Source: Planctomycetota bacterium
GTDB taxonomy: Bacteria > Planctomycetota > Planctomycetia > Planctomycetales > Planctomycetaceae
Assembly (NCBI GenBank): GCA_021781115.1
Contig: JAJXXL010000175.1
Coordinates: forward strand, 1 to 39,877
Reading direction: 5' to 3'
Length of the DNA stretch: 39,877 bases
How positions within the stretch are numbered: position 1 is the stretch's first letter; each line of letters starts with the position of its first letter. This document shows positions 10,047 through 19,198 of the stretch, one piece after another. Made by a program: the position numbers and the translations under genes. The notes beneath the pieces are model-generated. The model searched no databases and was not told the DNA's origin. It saw nothing but the letters and a program-made list of their open reading frames with translations.

Positions 10047-11120
10047 TCAGGCCTCGCCATCGCCCGTATCGAGGCTGTCGCGCCACTCGCGCAGGTGTTC
10101 GAGACAAATCGCAGCACCGCGGGCGACGGTGGTCAGGGGGTCGTCGGCGATCCGCACGGGCACGTTGAGCTGTTCGGCCAGGAGTTGGTCAAGCCCGCGG
10201 AGCAACGCACCGCCGCCCGTGAGTACGATCCCGTTGTCGACCAAGTCAGAAACCAATTCCGGGTTGCACTGTTCGATCACCGATTTCAGGCAGACCAGGA
10301 TCGCTCCGATCGGTTCCCGCAGGGCCTCGCGAATTTCCTCACTGGTCACGATCGCCTTGCGGGGCACGCCGCTAACCGTGTCGCGCCCGCGGACTTCGGC
10401 CGTCAATTCCTGATCGAGCGGGTAAGCACTACCGATCTCGAGCTTGATCTGTTCGGCGGTTTGCACGCCAATTCGCAATGAATAATGTTGTTTGAGGTAC
10501 TCGACAACCGCCTCATCCATTTCATCGCCTGCAATGCGAATCGACCGCCCCGCCACGATTTCCGACAGGCTGAAAATTGCAACGTCGGTCGTGCCGCCAC
10601 CGATATCGCAGACCATGCTGGCCATCGGTTCGGCAATGGGCAGCCCCGCGCCGATTCCCGCCGCCTTCGATTCGGAAATGAGAAAAACTTGACCAGCGCC
10701 GGCACGCTCGGCGCTGTTGAAGACCGCGCGTTTTTCGACGGGGGTGATGCCACCGGGCACGGCAATGACCACGCGTGGCCGAAACCCATGCGACTGGCGC
10801 AGCGCTTTGCGGATAAAATACCGCAACATCGCCTCGCATAGTTCAAAATCGGTGATGACACCGTCTTGCAACGGGCGAACCGCCGTGATCGAATCAGGAG
10901 TTCTGCCCAGCATCTGACGGGCGAGCTTGCCCACGGCTGTCCCCTTGCCCAACAGCCGCCGCGTGCCCTTTTGCAACGCGACGACCGAGGGTTCATCGAC
11001 GACAATCCCCTTGCCCTGCAGAGCGACCAACGTATTGGCCGTCCCCAGGTCGATTGCCAGATCAGGGCATAACCAGCGTCGCAGGCGGTTCAGCATCCGT
11101 GCCAGCTTTCCGAGAATCAT
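10047..11120 (-). CDS. mreB: Rod shape-determining protein MreB (actin-like)
   Basis: DLAIDLGTANTLVALQGKGIVVDEPSVVAL, VVIAVPGGITPVEKRAV, MVCDIGGGTTDVAIFSLSEIV, GIVLTGGGALLRGLDQLL. Confidence 0.95.
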   Translation of the reverse strand: MILGKLARMLNRLRRWLCPDLAIDLGTANTLVALQGKGIVVDEPSVVALQKGTRRLLGKGTAVGKLARQMLGRTPDSITAVRPLQDGVITDFELCEAMLRYFIRKALRQSHGFRPRVVIAVPGGITPVEKRAVFNSAERAGAGQVFLISESKAAGIGAGLPIAEPMASMVCDIGGGTTDVAIFSLSEIVAGRSIRIAGDEMDEAVVEYLKQHYSLRIGVQTAEQIKLEIGSAYPLDQELTAEVRGRDTVSGVPRKAIVTSEEIREALREPIGAILVCLKSVIEQCNPELVSDLVDNGIVLTGGGALLRGLDQLLAEQLNVPVRIADDPLTTVARGAAICLEHLREWRDSLDTGDGEA

Positions 11121-11511
11121 TTCCCGCCGGGAGTCGCGGCGGTCAATGACCGCAACACATTACTCAACTGACAGTTAGGAGCGGCATTTTGTATCCGATT
11201 CGGACAATTCCAGCAAGAGGCAGTTTCGAGGGAAATCCGCCCTGCAACCGCAGGACCTGCTGCGTTTTATGCCGAGCCGGCAACGGAATAATCCGACCAC
11301 GCCACGCAAAACGCCAGCCTCAGGGGTCGAATATCCGATGATAGGAATCGAACGCTTGCGCTCGGCTCCGCCGGTTTGACGCAGCATGGCATGCACGGCA
11401 CCAATACGTGCGGTGCCGCAAGGTACTGCGGCGGGCAGCGTACGTGCGCCCCGCCTAGTGGGCCAGATCCTGGCGCAATTCGCTGAGCAAAACCGAAAGG
11501 CACGCCAGTTT

Positions 11512-12372
11512 ATGATCGTCATTCTCGGAGGAATCGTCGTCCTCGCCGCAGTGCTGACCGGGTTCAGCATGGCGGGGGGGCACGTTCACGCCCTGATTCA
11601 TCCTTCGGAATTGGTCACGATCGGCGGGGCGTCGCTGGGCGCCCTGATCATGATGTCGACCAAAAAGGTGCTCACCGACCTGGTCCACAGCCTGATCGGG
11701 GTCATGAAGAACTCGCCGTACAACGATCAAATGTACCGTGAACTGTTCAAATTGACCTACGACCTGATGCGTGTCCAGCGTCGCGACGGGTTGCTCGCAC
11801 TCGAAAACCATATCGTCAACCCCTTTGAAAGCCCGATTTTCGGAAAGTACCCGCGGTTTCTGAAGGACCATCACGCGGTCGAATTCCTGTGCAGCAGCCT
11901 GGCATCGCTGCTCGACGGCGGGGCGACCCCCGAGCAGGTCAGCGAGTTGCTCGAAGCCGAACTGAAGGTGCTTGACGAAGAACATCACGCCCCGATCAAC
12001 GTGTTGAGCAAATCGGCCGACGCGCTGCCGGGTTTCGGCATCGTCGCCGCCGTGCTGGGCATCGTGGTGACAATGGGCGCAATTGACGGACCAGTCGAAG
12101 AAGTGGGCCACAAGGTCGGTGCGGCGCTCGTGGGAACGTTTTTGGGAATTCTCATGTCATACGGGCTGTTCGCGCCCCTGGCCGCCCGAATGGAACTGCT
12201 GGGCGCCACGGAGCTCGCCTTTTTTCGCACGATCGCCACGATCGTGCTGGCCCAGGCGAAAGACTACGCGCCTCGAGTGGCGATCGAACGGGCTCGCCGC
12301 GGAGCGCCCACCGAAGTCCGCCCCAAACGGACCGACATGGATCAACTGTTCCGCGAAGCTGAAGCGGCGTAA
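11512..12372 (+). CDS. motA: Flagellar motor stator protein MotA
   Basis: MIVILGGIVVLAAVLTGFSMAGGHVHALIHPSELVTIGGASLGALI; KSADALPGFGIVAAVLGIVVTMGAIDGPVEEVGHKVGAALVGTFLGILMSYGLFAPLA. ATG at 11512 preferred to the longer track start at 11386. Confidence 0.93.
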   Translation: MIVILGGIVVLAAVLTGFSMAGGHVHALIHPSELVTIGGASLGALIMMSTKKVLTDLVHSLIGVMKNSPYNDQMYRELFKLTYDLMRVQRRDGLLALENHIVNPFESPIFGKYPRFLKDHHAVEFLCSSLASLLDGGATPEQVSELLEAELKVLDEEHHAPINVLSKSADALPGFGIVAAVLGIVVTMGAIDGPVEEVGHKVGAALVGTFLGILMSYGLFAPLAARMELLGATELAFFRTIATIVLAQAKDYAPRVAIERARRGAPTEVRPKRTDMDQLFREAEAA

Positions 12373-12419
12373 CCGCGCCGAGCCGGCGGCGGCTGTCTGC
12401 CGGAAAATGAGGATATGCA

Positions 12420-13139
12420 ATGGCGGGTAAAGGCGGCGGTGCATGGAAGGTGGCGTACGCCGACTTCGCGACTGCCATGATGACGTTTTTTCTCGTGATG
12501 TGGATTACGGGCCAAAGCAAGCCGGTCAAACAGGCGGTGGCCAAATATTTCGAGGATCCGCTGGGCGTGGGCAAAGGGTCGCGGTCGACGTCGCTCAAGG
12601 GGCTCGACGATTCCATTACCATCGGGCCGTTTGAAAGCGGGCGCGGCCCGGCCCGCGGGCTGGCGATGGCCAACCTGCGCAGCAATGCACCGCTGAACCC
12701 ACGGGGTGTTTCCGCCACGAAGCCCCCGCGGATGATCCTGTACCGCGATATCGCGCGCACCCGCAGTACGGGCACGATTGTCCAATTCCCCGAGGAATCT
12801 GCCGAACTCAATGAGGACGGCCGCAACCGGCTGACTTCCATCGTGCCCCTGATGCTGGGTAAGCCCAATGTCGTCGAAATTCGCAGTCCATTGCCGCGCC
12901 GGCCACCGCCCGATGGCACGCCGGTCGAACAGGCCTGGCAATTCTCGCTGGCCCGCTGCGTGGCCACCATGAAGTTTCTGGAAAAAGAAGGCATCGAACC
13001 ACATCGGTTCCGGCTGACCCAGGCGGCGGAGTTCGAAAAGTACATGTCTGACGGCGAAGGCAACGGCCCACCGCCCGATTCGTTCGTCGAGGTGTTCGTA
13101 ATTGACCAGTACGTGAACGCCGCGAAGGAATCGCGGTAA
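12420..13139 (+). CDS. motB: Flagellar motor protein MotB
   Basis: WKVAYADFATAMMTFFLVMWITG with the conserved stator aspartate in YADF; OmpA-like C-terminal region (IVQFPEESAELNEDGRNRLTSIVPLM...SLARCVATMKFLEKEGI); directly downstream of motA. Confidence 0.88.
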   Translation: MAGKGGGAWKVAYADFATAMMTFFLVMWITGQSKPVKQAVAKYFEDPLGVGKGSRSTSLKGLDDSITIGPFESGRGPARGLAMANLRSNAPLNPRGVSATKPPRMILYRDIARTRSTGTIVQFPEESAELNEDGRNRLTSIVPLMLGKPNVVEIRSPLPRRPPPDGTPVEQAWQFSLARCVATMKFLEKEGIEPHRFRLTQAAEFEKYMSDGEGNGPPPDSFVEVFVIDQYVNAAKESR

Positions 13140-13205
13140 CCGGCACGCGAGGCATGCCCCCCGGCCCAGCCCACAAACCGGGGAAGGCATCACGAAAGGA
13201 GCGCT

Positions 13206-13802
13206 TCAGCGCTGTTCCGGCAAGAGTTCGCCGGCTTGTACCGCAGCGCGTTCGCCGCGGCGCGAAATTCGGGCAAGCACGAGAAACGCCAGAAAATCGT
13301 ACAAACTGTGCGTGACCACCTCTGGCAACAAGTTGCCCGTTTCTTGCAGCATCCAGCCCAGAAACAGGCCAACGGCTCCCGCCAACAGGGCATAGGCCGG
13401 CGTAACGCAATGGGCCAAGCCGAACAGTATGTTGCTCCACCACAGGCCCAGCCAGGGTTGAAACAACCCACGGAACAACAACTCCTCGCCAATTCCGGCG
13501 ACGGCCGAAATCAGCAGCAGATCGTACCAGCGGCAATGAATGATCGAGGGGCCAAGCGAGCCGAGCAAAAACGATTTGATCGCGTCGAGCGGCCCGACGG
13601 GGTAACGAATCGCAATTAGAAACAGCGCAAACAACAGCAGGGCCCCGGCAGCCCCCCAGGCAAGTGCCTCGGGCTGCCAAAACAGCGCCGCCGCCGGGTT
13701 GACCCCAGCCACCCACCCTAAACCGGCGGCAATCGCAATCAGACTCGATTCAAACAGCACGGCCAACCGCAGGAAATCGGCGCGCTGGGCGGGGTCGGTC
13801 AT
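13206..13802 (-). CDS. CPBP family intramembrane metalloprotease (CAAX protease-like)
   Basis: GIGEELLFRGLFQPWLG, NILFGLAHCVTP, VVTHSLYDFLAFLVLA; multi-TM. Confidence 0.85.
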   Translation of the reverse strand: MTDPAQRADFLRLAVLFESSLIAIAAGLGWVAGVNPAAALFWQPEALAWGAAGALLLFALFLIAIRYPVGPLDAIKSFLLGSLGPSIIHCRWYDLLLISAVAGIGEELLFRGLFQPWLGLWWSNILFGLAHCVTPAYALLAGAVGLFLGWMLQETGNLLPEVVTHSLYDFLAFLVLARISRRGERAAVQAGELLPEQR

Positions 13803-13846
13803 CGGGCGCGAGGTCTTTCATTCGGCGACAGCCCGCAAGGCGAGCG

Positions 13847-14764
13847 TCAGTTTGCAGAGTCTTGGTTGGCGGGCTGGGCGACCCCGCTCGGTTCGCGCTC
13901 GAAAATGATGATATGCTGCCGGGGCAGCACGCCAATCGTTTCCTTCCATTTCAACTGAAATTCAGCCTGTTCGATCTCGCGCCGCACCTGCTTTTGCGTC
14001 ATTTTGTGAACAAGCTTGATCGGAACGGCGGGGTCTTCTTTGCGGTACTCGACAAACACGACCCGGCCGCCCGGCTTCAAGGCGGCCGCAATGCCCTGAA
14101 TCATTTCGTACGGAAATGCAAACTCGTGATACACGTCGACCATGATTGCCAGATCGACCGTGGCCTTGGCCAAACTCGGTGTTCGCTCTTCGCCCTTGAT
14201 GAGTTCGACATTGTCGATCTTTTGCAATTTGAGTTTTCCAGCGAGCCGGTCGAGCATTTCCTGCTGGACGTCGACCGCCAGCACCTTGCCGGCGGCGCCC
14301 ACTTTGCGCGCCATCATCAGCGTCAACACGCCGCTGCCTGCGCCGATGTCGGCCACAATCATGCCCGGTTCGAGTTTGAGCGCATCAACGAGTTGAACGA
14401 GCGACTCCTCCTGCTCGCGCTCAGGGCGCTCGAGCCAGTCAATTCCCTGAAATCCCATGACGTGCGCAATTTCACGCCCCATGTAGAATTTGCCGATCCC
14501 ATCGGGGTCGTGGTCGCGCCGCGTTTTGTAGCGTGACGGTTCCTTGGTTTTTTTTTCACCCGACGGCCTGGCCGGCACATCGGCCTTAGCCGATGGAACA
14601 GGGTCGTCGACCGCAACAGCACACGGAGCGTTCAAAGCCAGAGCCAGCAACCCGCACAACAACCCGGTAAGAGTCGGGCCGGTTTTGCCGCCGTGGCAGC
14701 CATCGAGCCGTCGGGCCGCGGTGAGGTGCAGCGGGCAACGTTGCAGGATGTGGGTTGACAGCAT
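13847..14764 (-). CDS. Class I SAM-dependent methyltransferase with a predicted N-terminal signal/TM segment
   Basis: MIVADIGAGSGVLTLMMARKVG (motif I), LAIMVDVYHEF, ALKPGGRVVFVEYRKED; N-term TLTGLLCGLLALALNAPCAVAVDD. ATG at 14764 chosen over the track start at 15025. Confidence 0.8.
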   Translation of the reverse strand: MLSTHILQRCPLHLTAARRLDGCHGGKTGPTLTGLLCGLLALALNAPCAVAVDDPVPSAKADVPARPSGEKKTKEPSRYKTRRDHDPDGIGKFYMGREIAHVMGFQGIDWLERPEREQEESLVQLVDALKLEPGMIVADIGAGSGVLTLMMARKVGAAGKVLAVDVQQEMLDRLAGKLKLQKIDNVELIKGEERTPSLAKATVDLAIMVDVYHEFAFPYEMIQGIAAALKPGGRVVFVEYRKEDPAVPIKLVHKMTQKQVRREIEQAEFQLKWKETIGVLPRQHIIIFEREPSGVAQPANQDSAN

Positions 14765-14796
14765 AGCGGCAGCCCGCCTTTCGACAGAACAATGCA

Positions 14797-15072
14797 TCAG
14801 TGACAAGAATTGTCGGGCTCGGCGGGTACCGACAGTTCGACACTCGGGGCAGCATCGCCGATTCGTCCGTGGCGCTGCATGATTTCGCGCCACACCGCGA
14901 TCGGAAGCTCTTCGGCCTCTTCGATCAGCATGTTCGGAATGCCATCGAGAATGGCATACCGTCGCCGCGAATCGGGGCCGACACACACAAGCGACTCGCC
15001 ATCGCGGACAAGCCCAGCCCCGCATTGCGGACAGGCCAGCCAGGATTCGAGGATTTGTGGGTCAAAAGACAT
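14797..15072 (-). CDS. Trm112-like (UPF0434-type) protein
   Basis: 91 aa; ILESWLACPQCGAGLVRDGESLVCVGPDSRRRYAILDGIPNML. Confidence 0.8.
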   Translation of the reverse strand: MSFDPQILESWLACPQCGAGLVRDGESLVCVGPDSRRRYAILDGIPNMLIEEAEELPIAVWREIMQRHGRIGDAAPSVELSVPAEPDNSCH

Positions 15073-15135
15073 ATGTTTGGTTCAGGCCGCGCGACGTCGC
15101 CAACAGGCTGGCACACCAGGCTCGAAGCGAAAAAC

Positions 15136-16194
15136 TCAAAAGCCGCGTGCCCGGCGAATATGATCAAACGTACGCAAGTTGTAACTGATCATCACGAAAT
15201 CCAGCAATCGGCACAAGGCCCGGCAGGCGACGCCCAGCCCATCGGGGCCACTGAAGCCGCCGAACTGGCCGCCCCCCTTGAGGTGCGGTTCCAGCTCCAG
15301 CACCACGCCGGGCAGCCCCAGCTTGTGCAACTTTTTCGTCAGGTCGGGCACGTATTGGCGAAAGTCGCGCAGAATGGCCTCGTAGCCGCTGTCGCCCCGG
15401 TCGACGGGCACGAAGTTTTTGAGCCGCTCTTCGTCGACGACTCCCTCCCACTTCAGGGCCGGGTCGATGGCGTAGTCTTTCATGTGCATCCAGCCGGTAT
15501 ATTTACGCATGGCGGCATACTCTTCAAAACATTGCACCGCATTGAAATTCTGCGATGAAATATTGCCGCCGTCAAAAATGCAAAGCAGGTTCGGGTGGTT
15601 CACCCGGCGGGCCAGTTCGGCGATCATCCGCCCGCTCTGACCGACAAGGTTGGCCTCGACTTCCAAGCCGTAAACGACGCCCGCCGCCGCGCAGCGTTCG
15701 ACGATCGCCGCGAGATGCTCGGCCGCCTGGGTGAGGTGCAATGCCGGGTCGGCGCCGCGCGGCGGGTAAAATGAAAACCCGCGAATGGCGCGGGTATCGA
15801 GGGCGTGAGCACGGTCGATCGCGGTGGCCACATCGTCTTTGAGGTAACGCGCGAACGGAACGAACCGGTTTTTCGAACCGTCGTCAAAATCGAACAGTTT
15901 CACCTTGCCAATGGGCGACCCGATGCTGAACACCCGCATGCCGTAGTCACCGTGAAGTTGAACCAGCGATTTCAACTCCTGTTTGTTGAGCAGCATCACG
16001 TTTTTGACTTCCCCCGATACGTTGACGAACCGGGGGCTGTAGTATTCGAGGCCGAGCGCCGCCAGCACCGCCAGTTGCTCGACAATCGCTTTCGAATTGG
16101 CCGATTCATCGGCAAATGCACTGAGGATGACACGTGACGTCGCCGCATCAGCCGGGGCCGGTTTACCGCGATCGGCCGGGGAGTTGTGTTTCAT
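15136..16194 (-). CDS. Sugar phosphate isomerase/epimerase (xylose isomerase-like TIM barrel)
   Basis: VILSAFADESANSKAIVEQLAVLAALGLEYYSPRFV; VYGLEVEANLVGQSGRMIAELARRVNHPNLLCIFDGGNI; GWMHMKDYAIDPALKWEGVVDEERLKNFVPVDRGDSGYEAILRDF. Confidence 0.8.
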   Translation of the reverse strand: MKHNSPADRGKPAPADAATSRVILSAFADESANSKAIVEQLAVLAALGLEYYSPRFVNVSGEVKNVMLLNKQELKSLVQLHGDYGMRVFSIGSPIGKVKLFDFDDGSKNRFVPFARYLKDDVATAIDRAHALDTRAIRGFSFYPPRGADPALHLTQAAEHLAAIVERCAAAGVVYGLEVEANLVGQSGRMIAELARRVNHPNLLCIFDGGNISSQNFNAVQCFEEYAAMRKYTGWMHMKDYAIDPALKWEGVVDEERLKNFVPVDRGDSGYEAILRDFRQYVPDLTKKLHKLGLPGVVLELEPHLKGGGQFGGFSGPDGLGVACRALCRLLDFVMISYNLRTFDHIRRARGF

Positions 16195-16264
16195 GCATCA
16201 TTCCGTGTGAGTGACCAGTTCTTCGACAAAAACGTCCAGACCGGGTTGCCGTACCGTGATGAAT

Positions 16265-18985
16265 TCAATCACCGATTACTGCGGGTCCGCCACTGAGCAG
16301 CCCCTGGCTGAAGTTGGTCCACAAGGCATCGAGCACGCGGCGGTCAGCATCCTGCCAGGTCGTGCCGACGATCGGGGCGGCCACGGGGGGAGGCGACGGC
16401 GCCTGGTCGCCGAGCGGCAGCGCCGCGGGCGGGACAGCGGCTGCGGTCACCGTGTTCGCCAGATTCAGGGCGTTTTGCAGCAGGACAGGCGGCAGAACCG
16501 AAGCCGCCGACTGTCCGCCGTCGCCCGCCGAAAATTCGGCCGCGGCGCTGGCCGGAGCCGATGCCGACTCCAGCGCCGTTACCGGTGCCGCGACAACGAC
16601 GGGGGTGGCCGAAGTGAATCCGTACCCGAGCGGCGTATTGGCCTGCCAGATCCCGTTGTCGTTGGCAAGGATGTACGCATTTTCGGCAGCGCTGTCGGTG
16701 TACAAGTGCTCGCCATTCAGAGTTTGGTAAAGCTTGTAAATCAGCGTGCTGCCCGTCACTTGCGACGGATAGACAAACGCTTCGTCACCTTCGTATTCCC
16801 AGCCGCGAACCATCAGAAAATTGCGCTCACCGGTACTCGTCGTCAAATAGTGCTGGCCGTTGTTCGGGTTGTACATCCGATAATCGGTGACGGCCGAAAC
16901 GCCTCCAATGGGGGCTGTGGTGTTCGGCACGTAAAACGGCGAACCACCGGTCGTTTCGTCGTGCCAGACATTGGGGTTCAGCGCAACAATCGCGTTGAAC
17001 TCGGCCTGCGACGTCGTGAAAAAGTGGACCTGGGCCAAAGAATTGTACGCCCGGTACATGACAATTTCGGCCGCAGCGGGCGGGGGCGCAACGTCGAGCT
17101 TGCCCGTCGAATACCGGTACGATGTATTTGTGCCGTTGCTGAACTGAATCAAAACGTAATATGAACCGGCCGCCAGCCCTGGCACGCTGCCCGAGTTGAA
17201 CAGGTAGGAACCGGTATTGGGCACATTCGTGGCAATCGTGATTTCATTGCCGTTGCCCCGCGTACGGTCGGGGTCAAGCATGATCTTGTTGATCGTCACC
17301 GCACCGCCGTTGGCGTCGGCCGTGTTCCAGGTAATGTTGAATTGCCCCTGGGCGTTCGTGCTGAAGTTGCGCGTCAGCGTGATCGGGCCGACATACGACA
17401 CCGTGGGCGTGGGGTATTCGTGCGGGTCGATCCGCAGGTAATCGACATAGGTTTCGTTGCCGGTGCCCCACCGTACCTGGCCGGGGCTGAGCGGGTCGAT
17501 CGGCACGGTTGTCAGATCAACCGTAATGTATTGCAGCCCGTTTTCAACGATGATGTTGCCGGTCTGGTTGAAATTCGTCAATCCGATTTGCGGCGGGTTG
17601 GTGTTGGCCCAGGCAACGCGCATGATCGCTCCGGCCCCAATATCGCGCGGGCGATCCAGCAGAATCGGAATCGTCAGATTCGTGTATTGCGTGGCATTGA
17701 TTGCCGACGGCCCCAGGTTAAGCAGGAAATTCGTGTCAAAAGGGCTTTTCGTGGCGGTGGTATTGTCGGTGCGCAGCCAGTTTCCCGCGGGAAGATTGCC
17801 GCCGATTTGCGTCGCATACGGGTTGGCCACCGTGCTCGTCACGATCGTGGGGACACCATAATCTGAGGGCAGTGTCGTATAGGGCACGGTATAGGTCGAT
17901 GTCGAACTGAAGTTCCACGGGTCGGGCGACTGGCTCGGTTGTCCCAGGTTCTGGGCTTTGTAGAGCGAAGCGTAATCGGTCGAAAGATCACCCACGGCGT
18001 TGGGCGTGAGGATTTGCATGGTCGGCGTGCTGTTGACGACGACCTGTTGCGGTGCTGTTCCTGAAACCACGTTGCCGTTGGAGTCGAGCGCAAACAGGTA
18101 ATAAGTGCCCGATTCGAGCCCGGTCAGATCGACGCTGGTCAACGAACCCGGCGACGTCGGCCCCACCAGTTGCTCGCGCGAAACCGTAGTCAGGTCGCTG
18201 TTGCGAATGACCTGCATGATGTCGGCGGGGTTCGAATCCGGACTGACCCCGACCTGCGCGGTTGCGCTCGCGTCACCCGTCAGGCTCACGCCCACCGACG
18301 ACTGGGCCGCCCCGCTCAGCGTGACCCAGTCGAGGTGTTCGGTAATTCCTGACTGATTCGACGGGTACAGTCGCAACCCTGTAATCGCCCCCGTCCACGG
18401 ACCGGAACTGTTCTGAACCAGCGACAGGCTCCGCAGGTCGAAACTGTAAATGTTGGTGCCCGGAAACACGAAAAACGGCTGCGTGGCCGAGTCTTGCGGG
18501 TTCACCGGGCCGTTGTACCACTGAATGTTGCCTTGAACCGCAGCGCCTGGGTTCAACGTGGGGTCGGGCACGTTGTCGGCTGTCAGCTTGAACGTCAGAA
18601 TGTAATACTTCGAGGTGTCAATGGGCGTATACAGGCCCGAGGTCGGTTCGACCATCGTGTTGGTATAACCGGGGTGCAATAAAAAAATCTCGTTCGCCAC
18701 GTTCGACGTGGTGAAGTTGTATTCGCTGTTCGCAATGCTGACGTTCGACAGCCCGGTGTCGTCAAAACCAGCGTTGACGCGCTGGTCGGTCGTGAAATCG
18801 CGGGGGGCGTTTTGCTCGATCGCGAAATAATCCTGGCTGGCGGGGGCCACGCCAGCGTTCAGCGAAAAGGTCGCCAGCAGCCAGCGGCTTTCGAGCACTT
18901 CAATCACCCTGCGCTGACACGGCCGACGCCGCGTCGTCTTGGGGCGACCGGTGTTCCATCGCTTCAAAATCTGCAAGAATTTCAT
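16265..18985 (-). CDS. Secreted/surface protein with LEPR-XLL-like leader and C-terminal DUF5648-type module
   Basis: N-term RRVIEVLESRWLLATFSL; C-term MYRAYNSLAQVHFFTTSQAEFNAIV...YRMYNPNNGQHYLTTSTGERNFLMVRGWEYEGDEAFVYP...YKLYQTLNGEHLYTDSAAEN. Purine-rich GAAGGGAATGGGG upstream of ATG. Confidence 0.8.
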   Translation of the reverse strand: MKFLQILKRWNTGRPKTTRRRPCQRRVIEVLESRWLLATFSLNAGVAPASQDYFAIEQNAPRDFTTDQRVNAGFDDTGLSNVSIANSEYNFTTSNVANEIFLLHPGYTNTMVEPTSGLYTPIDTSKYYILTFKLTADNVPDPTLNPGAAVQGNIQWYNGPVNPQDSATQPFFVFPGTNIYSFDLRSLSLVQNSSGPWTGAITGLRLYPSNQSGITEHLDWVTLSGAAQSSVGVSLTGDASATAQVGVSPDSNPADIMQVIRNSDLTTVSREQLVGPTSPGSLTSVDLTGLESGTYYLFALDSNGNVVSGTAPQQVVVNSTPTMQILTPNAVGDLSTDYASLYKAQNLGQPSQSPDPWNFSSTSTYTVPYTTLPSDYGVPTIVTSTVANPYATQIGGNLPAGNWLRTDNTTATKSPFDTNFLLNLGPSAINATQYTNLTIPILLDRPRDIGAGAIMRVAWANTNPPQIGLTNFNQTGNIIVENGLQYITVDLTTVPIDPLSPGQVRWGTGNETYVDYLRIDPHEYPTPTVSYVGPITLTRNFSTNAQGQFNITWNTADANGGAVTINKIMLDPDRTRGNGNEITIATNVPNTGSYLFNSGSVPGLAAGSYYVLIQFSNGTNTSYRYSTGKLDVAPPPAAAEIVMYRAYNSLAQVHFFTTSQAEFNAIVALNPNVWHDETTGGSPFYVPNTTAPIGGVSAVTDYRMYNPNNGQHYLTTSTGERNFLMVRGWEYEGDEAFVYPSQVTGSTLIYKLYQTLNGEHLYTDSAAENAYILANDNGIWQANTPLGYGFTSATPVVVAAPVTALESASAPASAAAEFSAGDGGQSAASVLPPVLLQNALNLANTVTAAAVPPAALPLGDQAPSPPPVAAPIVGTTWQDADRRVLDALWTNFSQGLLSGGPAVIGD

Positions 18986-19198
18986 GCGACCCCATTCCCT
19001 TCGTGTGCGCCGTTGACCGTGCCCATCGCCAACTCTGGCAGTCGCCAGACGGATTCTTCACCACGGAATGGAATGAAGACGCCACACGCCATTATCCCCC
19101 CCGCCCGCATGAAGTCAATTCATGGCCGTGCGCGGGCCGGCGGGTTGCCGCCGGGCTGCAAATTGCGACGCTCGTTGAGCTCTGCATCCTGCGGCACT

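Noticed and set aside
9121-10413. 430-aa plus-strand ORF
   Set aside because: Antisense across mreC and mreB; spurious.
11194-11204. TCCGA-T-TCGGA palindrome upstream of mreB
   Set aside because: Very short dyad, single occurrence seen; insufficient to call an operator.
12152-13193. Minus-strand ORFs of 340 and 283 aa
   Set aside because: Antisense to motA/motB, which have clear family motifs.
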